Shown here: one piece after another, positions 49,701 through 57,399 of the stretch
Layout: every line of letters begins with the position of its first letter
How positions within the stretch are numbered: the stretch's first letter is position 1
Assembly (NCBI GenBank): GCA_002633005.1
Contig: NMRA01000451.1
Span: 292,892-356,891, forward strand
Length of the DNA: 64,000 bases
DNA from: Phoronis australis
Taxonomy: Eukaryota; Phoronida; Phoronidae
Reading direction: 5' to 3'
The notes under the pieces: model-generated
Told to the model about the DNA's origin: nothing
Database searches by the model: none
The model's input: the letters and a program-made list of their open reading frames with translations, nothing else
Translations under genes and position numbers: made by a program

Positions 49701-50909
49701 CCTTGCAACTCCGTCTTTCTGTTTGTGATCAGCTCGGTATCCAAGAATAACTCAGCGTGATAAATACCTTTTAATTTAAGAACTAGAGTTTTAACCGTTT
49801 GTGTTCTGCACCTCTTGATGCGGGTCACAAATAGCAAGTGTTGACGGCATGCACTGATGGTAAATTGGTAAAATAATTACAACAACATTGACAAGAACAA
49901 TAGTAACAATGGTAGGAAAGAAAACTAATCTGGTAGAACTGAGCTACGAAACCAAAAAACTAACACGACTTCAGTAGTGTCTATGATTTAACAGGCCGCG
50001 AGTCACAATCTCGAAATTCACAACGTCCAGCGACGCGCGAAAGCCACATTTTCCAACTACGCTCGACTGTCCGAGAGTTGGTATTTTGTTTGACAATCAT
50101 ATGCCCGATAGGCGCTTCTAACACTATTCAGTTTTCCTCTGATCGGCTCAGTTCATTTGAATCCACCGGATTTGTGATTGGAATCTCAATTTTGTGCACA
50201 CGCATGAGCTGCAGGGAAGTTTACTTCTGTGCGATCATATCATGTCTAAAGTTACGCATTCTTTTTTCAATGACTGAAATACTAGACTGAGTCTTTTTAA
50301 ACGCGAGCGGGTCAAATTTGAGCTGAGAAATGTAGGCTACTTGTATCGAAAATTGCTTCACTCCCATTAGCTCAAACCGGGGAAAATAAATGCCCTGTTA
50401 CTCCAAGCGACGGGTGATGTGACGAGCGCGCTGAGGTTGCTCTTACTTATTAAGGTTAGTATTTCAGTTTTGTCCTTCACTCCTGCACGCCACGAAGAGA
50501 AAACCAAAGATAACTCAACTTAGCATTCATTATCGCATAAGTCAAGAACAGTGAGGCCAACTATTGCTAGTAATTTAGTTAGTAATATTGCACAGCTGGG
50601 ATTTCGTCGTAAATCTGCAACGCCATTTGTCAAACCAACGACAAAAGTTGATCCCTAAAATCATATTTTCGAAAAGTCTGTTCACGCTTTCACAAGTTGA
50701 CATATATCCTTGTTGTTCGGGAAATACTTTTCCCCGCGTAAAATAGAAACCCTACTTCATCAGTGAGAAATTAAGTGCACGCATCAGCCTAGATGTACAG
50801 TCATTAAGAATTGATTAGGAGTTGGAAACAAACCTACCTGTTGAGCACTGGCGTAGATAAAAACAGCAAGAAAGAAAAAGCACGTCCACGATATCCGTGT
50901 GAGATCCAT
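24999..50909 (-). CDS. SMOC: SPARC-related modular calcium-binding protein, two EC domains (9 coding exons)
   Basis: A secreted matricellular protein; SMOC proteins bind heparan sulfate and modulate BMP signalling. Exons in transcript order: 50838-50909, 44122-44281, 37555-37761, 35955-35990, 31557-31901, 26864-26980, 26435-26698, 25775-25962, 24999-25202. Phases join throughout (1593 nt, 530 residues). Order: signal peptide 1-22/24; Kazal 31-76 with six Cys; thyroglobulin-1 at 86-144 lacking Cys 3 and 4; Cys-rich microexon; EC1 at 160-270 with two canonical EF-hands (214-225, 251-262); linker 274-312; six-Cys thyroglobulin-1 at 317-382; EC2 at 402-513 with EF loops 458-469 and 495-506; basic run KKERKRFKKEIRKHKKLRK, a likely heparan site. 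Start: strong Kozak (A at -3, G at +4) and a clean signal peptide. Vertebrate SMOC1/2 have a single EC. Expression of the joined model is inferred. Confidence 0.88.
25775..25962 (-). CDS. SMOC: SMOC coding exon 8 (start of EC2)
   Basis: Acceptor CTTCCCTCAAG. Encodes CPTSAKAPFLQELLDTLTAE and then YSLEERVVRWKLVMLDKNNN, closely matching the vertebrate SMOC EC start. Contains an NGS sequon (HNGST). Phase 1 to 0, donor GTAAAT splitting the first EF loop. Confidence 0.95.
26435..26698 (-). CDS. SMOC: SMOC coding exon 7 (second thyroglobulin type-1 domain)
   Basis: Six Cys at 317, 341, 352, 359, 361 and 382, with CWC and the GRPIPGT motif typical of SMOC TY2. The end at 26435 (AAAG before GTAAAA) leaves a basic linker KPPRKGGKKTPKNAYK. 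A second donor right after CDG (GTAAAC) has the same phase and would drop the linker. Confidence 0.93.
26864..26980 (-). CDS. SMOC: SMOC coding exon 6 (linker)
   Basis: Acceptor CATCTCATTTCAG, donor GTGAGT, phase 1 to 1, 39 codons. Encodes a Ser/Gly then charged linker (DDSFHTSSSGPTLGNRQR, later DPADERGSDNED) with no Cys and no recognised domain. Support is from splice sites, phase and an open frame. Confidence 0.75.
27040..27180. repeat. Dispersed repeat, inverted relative to 28300-28470
   Basis: Plus-strand GCCCACGCACAAAATTCTTC matches the inverse of 28400-28425. The two copies form an inverted pair about 1.2 kb apart in the intron before SMOC exon 6. The repeat makes purine-rich open frames that look like long ORFs at 28123-28557. 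Confidence 0.6.
28300..28470. repeat. Dispersed repeat, partner of 27040-27180
   Basis: Contains GAGAGAAAAATTTTGTGCGT and a shorter internal echo (AAATATGTCCGCAAG / AAATATGCCCCCGTGAG). See the partner entry. Confidence 0.6.
30155..30250. repeat. AT-rich imperfect trinucleotide tract (TAA/AAT)
   Basis: Runs of AATAAT, ATTAAT and AATAACA without a fixed register, within the SMOC intron before exon 5. Confidence 0.85.
31557..31901 (-). CDS. SMOC: SMOC coding exon 5 (EC1, SPARC-type calcium-binding domain)
   Basis: Phase 1 to 1, 115 codons, acceptor TTTTAAAAATCAG, donor GTAAGT. EF loop 1 is DNDKDGTLKSRE and loop 2 is DLNGDGGIKRKE, both fully canonical. C242, C250 and C266 match the EC cysteine pattern. 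W263 in KEWSLCLG sits where SPARC and testicans have Trp and where SMOC EC domains usually have Leu. C160 could serve as the fourth EC cysteine. Confidence 0.88.
32098..32300. mobile_element. MITE fragment, CAGTGGCGGA-like
   Basis: Left end CAGTGGTGGATCTACGGGGG followed by GTTTAAACCCCCC. No matching right end or duplication found; the right boundary is approximate. The ORFs over it are repeat-derived. Confidence 0.45.
32605..32656. repeat. Duplicated palindrome ACATGTACATGT
   Basis: GTGTACATGTACATGTAATA occurs twice in tandem. Each copy is self-complementary. Confidence 0.85.
33150..33405 (+). pseudogene. Relic of an hAT-type transposase (ZMYM1/P52rIPK-like)
   Basis: A plus-strand frame reads EAYKLIDTAVDEVQALGTNI, then WVEWLQDEQIIGSDIQITRQ and RQQKDRTNV. 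This resembles the segment of hAT-domesticated ZMYM1/THAP0-like proteins before a PR...Q.HR.N motif. The upstream part (LLNGLGNLKGLSVN) is interrupted by a stop, and neither a zinc finger nor a dimerisation domain is visible. Family assignment is from memory of the motif and tentative. Confidence 0.4.
33475..33742. repeat. Local direct duplication, about 192-bp offset
   Basis: CTCGCGACGGACCAGGCCAG near 33477 matches CTCGTGATGGACCAGGTCAG near 33671. CTGGTCCCTC-GC-AACTAGTC follows each copy. Confidence 0.65.
34380..34488. mobile_element. MITE fragment, CAGTGGCGGA-like (right end)
   Basis: Ends AACGTAGATCCGCCACTG, the inverse of the 32098 left end, and carries GGGGAAACCCCCC. Its other end is not found. 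Confidence 0.45.
35541..35754 (+). mobile_element. Palindromic Penelope-like remnant with hammerhead
   Basis: Inverted arms: AAATGACAAAACTTTTCACG at 35541 and its inverse, ending GTGAAAAGTTTTGTCGTTTT, at about 35735-35754; pairing extends about 35 bp with few mismatches. A hammerhead motif precedes the right arm, the same layout as 20283-20439 but with different arm sequence. It lies in the SMOC intron after the microexon. Confidence 0.6.
35660..35712 (+). ncRNA. Type-I hammerhead ribozyme motif, intact core
   Basis: CTGATGA (35668-35674), stem II GCTTGA/TTCAGC with one mismatch and one wobble, GAAAC (35694-35698) and then GTC with predicted cleavage after 35701. Stem III has no loop, so activity, if any, would need a dimer or a tandem transcript. 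Stem I is short (TCA with TGG) with further pairing beyond an internal loop. Confidence 0.6.
35955..35990 (-). CDS. SMOC: SMOC coding exon 4 (36-nt microexon, Cys-rich)
   Basis: Acceptor GGTTGTTTTATTTCAG, donor GTAAGA, phase 1 to 1. Encodes VGGNPRSCPGCK; joined to exon 5 it makes SCPGCKAC. Its splice sites are strong and its frame fits both neighbours. Skipping it would also keep frame. Confidence 0.7.
36750..37065 (+). mobile_element. tRNA-derived SINE copy
   Basis: Plus strand CTAGCAGAGCGTCGGACTGC (A-box side) and TTGTCGGTTCCAATCC (B-box side) at about 37008-37056. It is preceded by a body sharing GACACAGTCGG, TGTGGGATTATTGTTGGGTA and a GGCC-TGA-TTTTA phrase with 46490-46670 and 44600-44776. 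Confidence 0.55.
37555..37761 (-). CDS. SMOC: SMOC coding exon 3 (first thyroglobulin type-1 domain, two Cys lost)
   Basis: Phase 1 to 1, 69 codons, acceptor CTTTCTGTTTCTCAG, donor GTACGG (weak). C86, C104, C124 and C144 align with TY Cys 1, 2, 5 and 6. The usual QC is QH (115) and the usual CWC is YWC (Y122). GAPISGT matches the conserved motif after CWC. Confidence 0.9.
40455..40699. mobile_element. MITE-related fragment
   Basis: GCGCACACCCAGCCTAAAAAATG and the following GGGGCTCGAATTTTTGAGAA resemble the interior of the 7448 and 104 elements, and a C-rich end stops at the single N. No terminal repeats found. Confidence 0.4.
40700..40700. other. Single ambiguous base
   Basis: One N between a C-rich tract and the ATTG microsatellite, consistent with an assembly uncertainty. 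Confidence 0.99.
40714..40745. repeat. (ATTG)n microsatellite, about 8 units
   Basis: Perfect GATT/ATTG tetranucleotide run directly after the N. Confidence 0.95.
41711..41870. mobile_element. MITE, CAGTGGCGGA family, with AGAAG target duplication
   Basis: CAGTGACGGATTTAAGGGTG to CTGGATCCGCCCCTG, inverted ends, flanked by AGAAG on both sides (41706-41710, 41871-41875). Close relative of 17813-17970. Confidence 0.8.
43127..43287. mobile_element. MITE, CAGTGGCGGA family, with GTTTC target duplication
   Basis: CAGGGGCGGATCCAGGATTT to CTAAATCTGCCACTG, inverted ends, flanked by GTTTC (43122-43126, 43288-43292). Confidence 0.82.
44122..44281 (-). CDS. SMOC: SMOC coding exon 2 (Kazal/follistatin-like domain)
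   Basis: Phase 0 to 1. RDKRAPCPINCSRAKKRQVC, then GSDGVTYPSKCELRKAKKCD and SKGPCPG. Six Cys in Kazal spacing (31, 35, 44, 55, 63, 76) with the conserved GSDGVTY core. Acceptor CGTTCTCCAG, donor GTAAGT. Confidence 0.95.
44600..45126. repeat. 86-bp satellite array (4 copies) grown from a tRNA-SINE
   Basis: The word TTCAATACACTAAAGTGCTC recurs at 44777, 44863, 44949 (diverged) and 45035, with a last partial at 45121; spacing is exactly 86. Each unit contains AGAGCGTTAGACTGTGATTG and a CAGTTCAATAC close, like A- and B-box parts of the SINE at 36750-37065. The sequence before the array (about 44634-44776) matches the SINE body. Confidence 0.8.
46490..46670. mobile_element. SINE-body repeat copy
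   Basis: GGACACGACCAAAAAAACGT, TGTGGGATAACTGTTGGGTC and CAATGAATCGAGGCCGTAAT are shared with 36750-37065 and 44600-44776. No tRNA-like head visible. Confidence 0.55.
47230..47246 (+). promoter_or_regulatory. CTCF-like word
   Basis: AACGCCAGGGGGCGCGAAG contains CCAGGGGGCGC, close to the core bound by CTCF in bilaterians. It sits in SMOC intron 1. Motif match only. Confidence 0.3.
50838..50909 (-). CDS. SMOC: SMOC coding exon 1 (signal peptide)
   Basis: MDLTRISWTCFFFLAVFIYA then SAQQ, ending in phase 0 at CAG before GTAGGT. Kozak CCACAATGG. An in-frame Met 41 codons upstream exists, but it would bury the signal peptide, so I take this ATG. Confidence 0.85.
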
Positions 50910-52845
50910 TGTGGTTCGTTCGACGATGGTCTCCAAATAGTCTTGTGAGATTTTAAGTAGAACAGTGGGGAATTCTGAACAAACGTTATTATATGTGGAT
51001 ATTTCAACGTTGGCCAGGACAGGTTTTTGCAAAAACTATGCACAGATAAAAAATATCTAACGATTCCGTCACATCCTGTTCACAGCCAAATCGCGTTTTT
51101 GTAGCTGATAAGTTCTGAATCATGCGCCAAACTCAAGTGGCAATGTCTCCGAGGCTTGTTTAGAACTTGACTGGCCCGTCGAGCGATCTGTCCCGTCTAC
51201 GATATCAAATCACGTGACTTACTTAATACAGTTATTAATTGGCCAGATGCAGTGATGGGATACTGTGCCGTTCAGTTGCGAATCCCGCGCTTTCATACAG
51301 TCACACTGTTTGAATGACGACATTTCACGCTGAAGCGCCGATAAATTGATTTACTGTGTGAATCAGCGAATTTTCTAAAAGTTCACCTCAAGTAGACCTA
51401 TACGTTGCCATATACAGCTTGTAGTATGAAGTAAAAGTCGACGTGAAGACTTTTTATGTCACTAAACAAATAAACCACAATTAGACGTTAAAGTACAAAT
51501 TGGTTCTGAGTGCAATTTCACGCAATAGTTATTAGATCGGATTGGGGATAGCCTCAAGCATAATTCACTTAAGTGACCAACCACGGATTGGATTAGGTTT
51601 CACTTTTACTTGCCCTCGTGGATCTAGGAAGTCCTGAGCACGGGGAACAAACCACAGTTTTCAAAGGAACATTTCATTGTAGTCCCTAAAAATGACATGC
51701 GACGCTTTCTCTTATTTTTAGACGAATCCGTAGAGGGCTCTAGTCTGCTGGGTTCCAAAAGTATAAACTGGCCTTGAACATTGTGATATTCAAATTTTAT
51801 TAGGCAGCTTTGTCAATCTTGACGACAAAAGAATTTTCCAAAGCTCAGGCTTAATATTGGCAATAAGCATTAAACTTGGATGCCGTACCGTACTCATCTA
51901 GAGTATTGCAACACGCGCTGGGCTTCCACTGCCTTTATCACTAGGTTGGAGTCTATCTCTCAAGCGGTTTTCATATGAGCTTGGTTTGATGACCTCATGG
52001 TTTAGTCTAGCAGTCTACCAATAGACAAATGACTGATATTCAGACTCATGTCTCTGAAATATATGTGAATAAATTTGCTAAGTTTACCCAGAAAATGGTG
52101 TCACCTAAGTAAACTCGGCAAACCATGACTGGGGTCGCACCTGCTTCCCATGGAATTACGCGCTGAAATTCAAATGAGGAAAAGATTTAAGGTTTTTTGA
52201 TCTGAGAAATGACATTTACCTCAAATGAAAGTAACATTATTCAATATTCGCCCACTTTTCTCTCGGTCGGTGCAATGATCTAACTGAACTAGACCGAGGA
52301 CTGGAAAAAATGCCCCTTCCGCTATTTAAGTAGAAATTTTGTCCCAGGTGTCAGAGTTTTCAGCAACATTTGAACGACATGTACTTCGCGTGGAGTAAGC
52401 CTGTTTCAGTTGTAGTATATCGTCATCTCCTAAATGAGTAGATCTAGCCCAATAACTCCCACCTAGCGCAGTCGAACACGACAAGTTTTGAACAATTTGA
52501 TAAGCACCTGCTCTCTAGATAGAGCTTATTCGATGCCAATTTAATGTTGTTTTGTGCTCCATTCATTTTTGATGACATGCGTTGCTGAAGACTTCGAACA
52601 TGTTCCATTTGGTTTTGAGGTAATGTTTTACGCCGTCAACATAGTGTTTCCGTCGTTTTCCATTCGCTCAGTGCTTCTCGACATCAACGAAATACTCCGG
52701 CTCACACCCCATTACGGTTCACAATTTTTATTGAAAAGTGAAGCCTTATATTGCAAGGATAATATTCACGGTTAATAGTGTTCATCGTTGTCTCCTGCGA
52801 TGATGGTAAAAAAGAGGATGTTACTTACTTGAAGGCATTTGGTTG

Positions 52846-52886
52846 GATAAGCATGACGTTTCAAGCCTGCAGCTCAGGCCCTTGAT
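52846..52886 (-). ncRNA. Degenerate hammerhead-like hairpin
   Basis: Minus strand: GTGATCAAGG, a perfect GCCTG/CAGGC stem with AGCTG loop, then CTTGAAACGTC. It has the GAAAC box and a GTC cleavage-site word, but the CUGANGA box is broken (GTGATCA). Probably the tail of a decayed Penelope-like copy. Confidence 0.35.
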
Positions 52887-52969
52887 CACAGGTCTTTCCG
52901 CCGTTGTGAAACTGGAAGTAACACCTGCCTCCCGTTCAGTAACGTTTGGACCTCTCTAAAAAGCAAGAC

Positions 52970-53160
52970 TTCGCGAGATTACGTGAGATGTTGCCGTGTA
53001 TTTTAAAGGAGAACACGTGACATTGACTAGATTTTAGCTACGTCCTAGCGTAGGTCCTAGCGTCTACTGAACGCACGTGCTCCACTTCAAAATACACGGC
53101 AATGTCTCACGTTATCTCGCGAAGCCTTGCGTTTTAGCGAGGTCCTAGCACTACTGAATG
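52970..53160. mobile_element. Head-to-head pair of the TTCAATA...TATTGAA family
   Basis: GCAAGACTTCGCGAGATTAC at 52972 is answered by its inverse ending CTCGCGAAGCCTTGC at about 53131. The halves share CCGTGTATTTT and CACGTG words and would fold into a long imperfect hairpin. Confidence 0.65.
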
Positions 53161-54237
53161 GGACGCGTCGTTGCAGTCCGCCCTGGTCCCGGTTGAGTTG
53201 GGGGTTGTACTGCTTGGTGTGGGGCCTCTTTCTTACGGGAGTGCAACGCTCGTCTCTGGATAAAACTCGTGTATTGTCCACATTGGAGGTGTGGCCAGAT
53301 GAAACTACGCTTATTGGTGACCACTCCATCTGCGTAGCCGCACTATCAATACAGACACTCAACCGGAAACAGTTATTTTAGAAACTTTTCTATTTTAGTG
53401 ACTTCTCCGACTGATGAAACTTTTTACGTGTTCTAAACTGGGGAAAATAAAGGAAAGGTATCTTTAACACAACACAAGTCAAAGTTGACCTTCTTCCAAG
53501 AAATACCTTTCGCCTGGAGATTTACAACTTTTCTGACTAAAACTCTTACGTTGAACGAGATTAGATTGAATTATAATGGTAATTAATTAAGTCTAATGGG
53601 CTTAGCTAAGGATTTCCCAGTGGAAGAAGACAGACTCAATTAATCAAAGACTAACGAAATCTGTTCAGCTATAGATCAAACAATAAGCCACGGGCAGTGA
53701 GAGGAGTGGGCCGCAGATAACAGGATCAGAATCGAATTATACTGTTTTAGATTTTTTCACAAGTTATAAATTAATTTCATTTCCTCAAGGCACCTGCTAA
53801 GACAAACATGATCGCACAAGTTGTAGGTTTCACTTTGATAGAAATTACATTACATGAATGTTGTATCGGTTTATTAAAGAACAAAGATTTGTTGCTTGAC
53901 CAAAGGAAATGGCGAATGGACTTTGAAAATAATTCTTCTCAACCATGTGAAAGAAGTTTGTTTAATAGTGAAAAATCGTTGTGCTGCGAACGTATGCATA
54001 ATCAGCCAAAGCAATGTACACACGATACCGTGTTCTTTACAGAGACAATACGTGACACGTCGCGTGGTGTCAGTAGGCCGAAAACGTCAAAATGAAATAA
54101 AACTAACATTGTGATGGAGTATGTCTCCTGTTTACCGAAGAATAATTCAAATAATACCACTCGGTTCATGGAATCGTAATGTAAAATATCAAAAGTCACA
54201 TTATCGGCGACAATCATGTTGTGTATTTGACATCAGC

Positions 54238-54302
54238 CTCAAGACCTATTTGAACCCACGACCTTGGTGCTCGCAGTCCAATGCGACAAATGCGTAGCAG
54301 AG
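54238..54302 (-). repeat. tRNA-like SINE head
   Basis: Minus strand: CGCATTGGACTGCGAGCACC, then GGTCGTGGGTTCAAATAGG (B-box-like). Same family words as 36993-37060 (GGACTGCGA...GGTTC-AAT). No foldable intact tRNA. Confidence 0.5.
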
Positions 54303-54342
54303 TTTTAACAATTATTAATAAAAACATCTACGGTTTTAAATC

Positions 54343-54389
54343 GACTTGACATGTCTCGGTGTCATTTATTCAAACACCATCATCAGAAG
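54343..54389 (-). ncRNA. Hammerhead motif, core mutated (GAGA for GAAA)
   Basis: Minus strand: CTT, CTGATGA, stem II GGTGT/ACACC, GAGAC, ATGTC, AAG. Stem I CTT/AAG pairs. The only core difference from the 20-kb copy is A to G in the invariant GAAA, expected to cripple it. Confidence 0.55.
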
Positions 54390-54599
54390 AGAGAATATAG
54401 TGGCCACCTAGCTAGGCCCAGCAACATGTGATGAAACCCAGACACAGTCAGTTTCAGGGAGTGACAATAAACTGGACCAACAATGACAACCTGTGGTGTG
54501 CCAGTTGCCTGTTGAGATTCGGCTTCGACCAACTGATGTGTAGAGCCTCACGAATTTTAAGCTCCTTTGTTGTTTCTGCTTGGTCTTATTATTGCAAAG

Positions 54600-54646
54600 T
54601 CATTGATGATGGTGTTTGAATATAAGACACCGAAACATGTCAAGTC
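54600..54646 (+). ncRNA. Hammerhead motif, core mutated (UUGAUGA for CUGAUGA)
   Basis: TTGATGA (54603-54609), stem II GGTGT/ACACC, GAAAC (54632-54636), ATGTC (54637-54641), AAG. The first core C is T, expected to reduce or abolish cleavage. Confidence 0.55.
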
Positions 54647-55896
54647 GACTTAAAACCGTAGCGTTTTTTATTATCTGCTGCTACTTGCTATCATGGAGAT
54701 CTTTTAACATTTTATGTTTAACAACTTAAGGCCAGTTAATTTTGGTGAAAAAAACAACGGACTTTGTTGTTTTTAGCTCTGGTTTAGGCTAATAACTTCA
54801 AGAAGTCTTCAAGAAATGCATTTTCAGCCTCAAACCGACTGTGCCCTTCCTTATACCACGTAATTATTTAATAGGGACAGTATCGGTCCGTTATTGATGA
54901 ATAAAGATTTCACAGTAAACATTTTAGCAAGTCACAGTTTAGCAATTCGCTATACAAACTATCTGCTTAATGAGCAATTATAGACATTTTCTCATCGACT
55001 GGTACTTCATTTGCTCAGGCGAGATACAATTATAGGAAATAGTTGTGTGAAGCATGAAATGTCTGATTTTTTTAAGTCTTCGGTCATTTTCCATGAAACA
55101 GAAAAAAGAATGTCGAAACTACGCTTTTCCGGGGGGATTGTTTCATTCTGTGCCGTTCACAGGCACAATGAGATAGCTGTAATGGTCCCTCGAAAGTGAG
55201 TGAGGTTCATTTCACAAACCAAAAGCTGCAGTGGTCGGTTGCAAAGTGAACAGTTCACGCGCGCACTAAATTATCGTAACCCTTCCCCATGTCCCCCAGT
55301 GATATACAAATAGAATGACAAGTTTTTGTTCCCAAACCAAATGCATTTCTTCGTTTTCTGTTGGCTGGGGATGCCGGTCACCAGGCAACACACCGTTATT
55401 GGACGTGAGGGTTTGTGAAAAATCAAATTGCCAAAGCGTCAGCGAAACACATATCGACTAAGCCACCTTAGACTTTTTCCAACCGACTAAGAAAGTTCCC
55501 CCGTACGTATAGACTGCGCCAAACATACGGCTTTACAATTGTGAGAATGATTCTCAGAGAAACAGTATAATTTTAACACAACCTTCAGGTAGTCGTTATT
55601 ATTCCAGGTGCGCCAAATTCGTTCTGGGCTCGATTGTTTGTTCAAAGTATTTAACAATCGCCTCAATTTATTCAAGTTAACGTCTACAAAATGACTGAAG
55701 TACCGTTTCACAACTGTGTCTCACAAGCCTCCTTTCATTACCTGGCGTGGCACAAGTTTATTTGTGAAAAATTAATATTCACACGCGTGTTGAAGCTGTT
55801 GCCAAAGACGACAGCACTATTCACTTCCATAGGCTGAACGACTTCTTCTAAAACCAATGAGGAAAATGTCGGCACAGTTCAAATACCGAGCAGAGT

Positions 55897-56035
55897 TCAA
55901 TAACACTAGGACTTCGCTAGGACCTCGCTAGAGAAGCGAGATTACGCGAGATATTACGGTGTATTTTCAATGAGAGCACGTGATTTTGGTTATATTTTTC
56001 GCGCCGCCAGACAGGTATTGAACTCTACCCCGGTC
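55897..56035. mobile_element. Small repeat, TTCAATA...TATTGAA family
   Basis: Bounded by AGAGTTCAATA and TATTGAACTCT, a perfect 11-bp inverted pair. Interior GCGAGATTACGCGAGATATT and ATGAGAGCACGTGATTTTGG match 23090-23220 and 52970-53160. Confidence 0.7.
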
Positions 56036-57044
56036 TGAGTCTGGAAATGGATGTCCCGATGCTCACTTGTAGGTGCTAATGAAGAAATGTCTTCACAGAC
56101 CGTCCAATCAAAAGGCAGGTGGAATGCCTGACCCAGTGCCTAAAAAATCCACTTGTCCGGCAGAACGATTATCAAGCGTTTGAACTGCGTTCCGTAGAGC
56201 ATTATAAACTCTTGCGAGACAACCGAAGCACAAGTCTTTAAGAGAAGCACGTGATCACACTAGCGTTTTTCGTGAGTGCTTTGCTTCTACCTGAAGTGCC
56301 CCACGCTTTGCCTTGAATCGTCAGGCGGCAGATCTGCCTTCTTTCGCCTACCTTGAGAAACCTACATTCCGATGGAGCAATTTCCGTTTCTGTCACACGG
56401 TATTGAACGATCAGCACTTCCTAAGAGATAGGTATCATTCGACTAAAAAGTATCATCACTCTGGTTCGAAGTGGATGGACTTGCCTCCGCAGCCATACAT
56501 TTTAATCCCTTAAAGCGTTCATCACGCTTGCCTACTTGGCAGACTGCGATATGGAGTTTCGCAACGCGCTCAAAACTTTTGAGGATTAAGAAAGACAGCA
56601 TAGTATTTTTCTCAACTACGAACTAACAAACTAGGTTTATGGTCCGAGTCTCGACGATTTGAGTTATGAAGTCAAATTTGAGGCAAAAACAAAGTTTATT
56701 TTCCGTTTAAGTCATTTGGTAGATATGCATGAGAGGCCTTGCGCGGTCCGAGATGACGCCCGGCAAAAGTATGTATCCACCCACGTACAAGACACAATAA
56801 TAAACAAGTGTACTTTTGTACTTGAAGTACTTCAGCTGCAGACACGACAATCAATACATTTTAAGTATTTTCAATATCTAACAGTAGTCACAGACGGAGG
56901 CGACACCTTTTTGCAGAAGACAGTAACATGCATCGTCTTACCAATTTTCCCAACGATGGGGTTTTAATGACCAAAATTAAACCTGCACGTGGCTCAATAT
57001 ATTTAGTTTGGTTAAAAACGGGAATGGAATTAGGTTTTGTGTTC

Positions 57045-57240
57045 TCGCATTCCTTACCTTGATAGGATTATACTTCCGTTACCATCTCAAGTCACAGGCA
57101 ATGCGTACATAAGCCATAAGCCTATTCGAATTCGCAATTTTAGGGATGGCCAACCCCAATAAACTCTGAAGGTTTTTTACTCACTGATGGTTTCAACGTT
57201 CTTGTTGACAGCAGAAACAGCATTCTATCACGGAGATAAC
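57045..57240. repeat. Dispersed repeat, second copy (pairs with 13290-13480)
   Basis: CATTCCTTACCTTGATAGGA, AAGTCACAGGCAATGCGTAC and TTTTAGGGATGGCCAACCCC align with the DNAJC4-intron copy. Confidence 0.65.
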
Positions 57241-57399
57241 GAGGCCAATTTAACGAAATCGGTCTTACTCTATTAAAATATGCCACTTATGGACTTGGTA
57301 AGAATTGAAAACAGGCTTTACAAGTTGAGTTGTCATAAGCGAGCACGATTTCGAGCAATAACGAATTGACGGTTGGCTCATTACAAGACAAAACATGAG

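Larger units (their letters stand above)
54320..54665. mobile_element. Inverted-arm Penelope-like remnant with a hammerhead in each arm
   Basis: Left arm (plus) CTACGGTTTTAAATCGACTT through CACCATCATCAG is inverted at the right as TGATGATGGTGTTTGAATA through GTCGACTTAAAACCGTAG, about 60 bp per arm. The left arm also holds GTGGCCACCTAGCTAGGCCC, the inverse of the phrase in 20283-20439. Between the arms is about 200 bp with an unrecognised frame (WTNNDNLWCASCLLRFGFDQ). Confidence 0.65.

Noticed and set aside
50910-51032. Longer SMOC N-terminus starting 41 codons upstream in frame
   Set aside because: It would place a soluble segment before the signal peptide; the downstream ATG has the better context and a standard signal peptide.
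53808-54095. 95-codon ORF upstream of the inverted hammerhead element
   Set aside because: No family resemblance, no splice or promoter context, and length within chance expectation.
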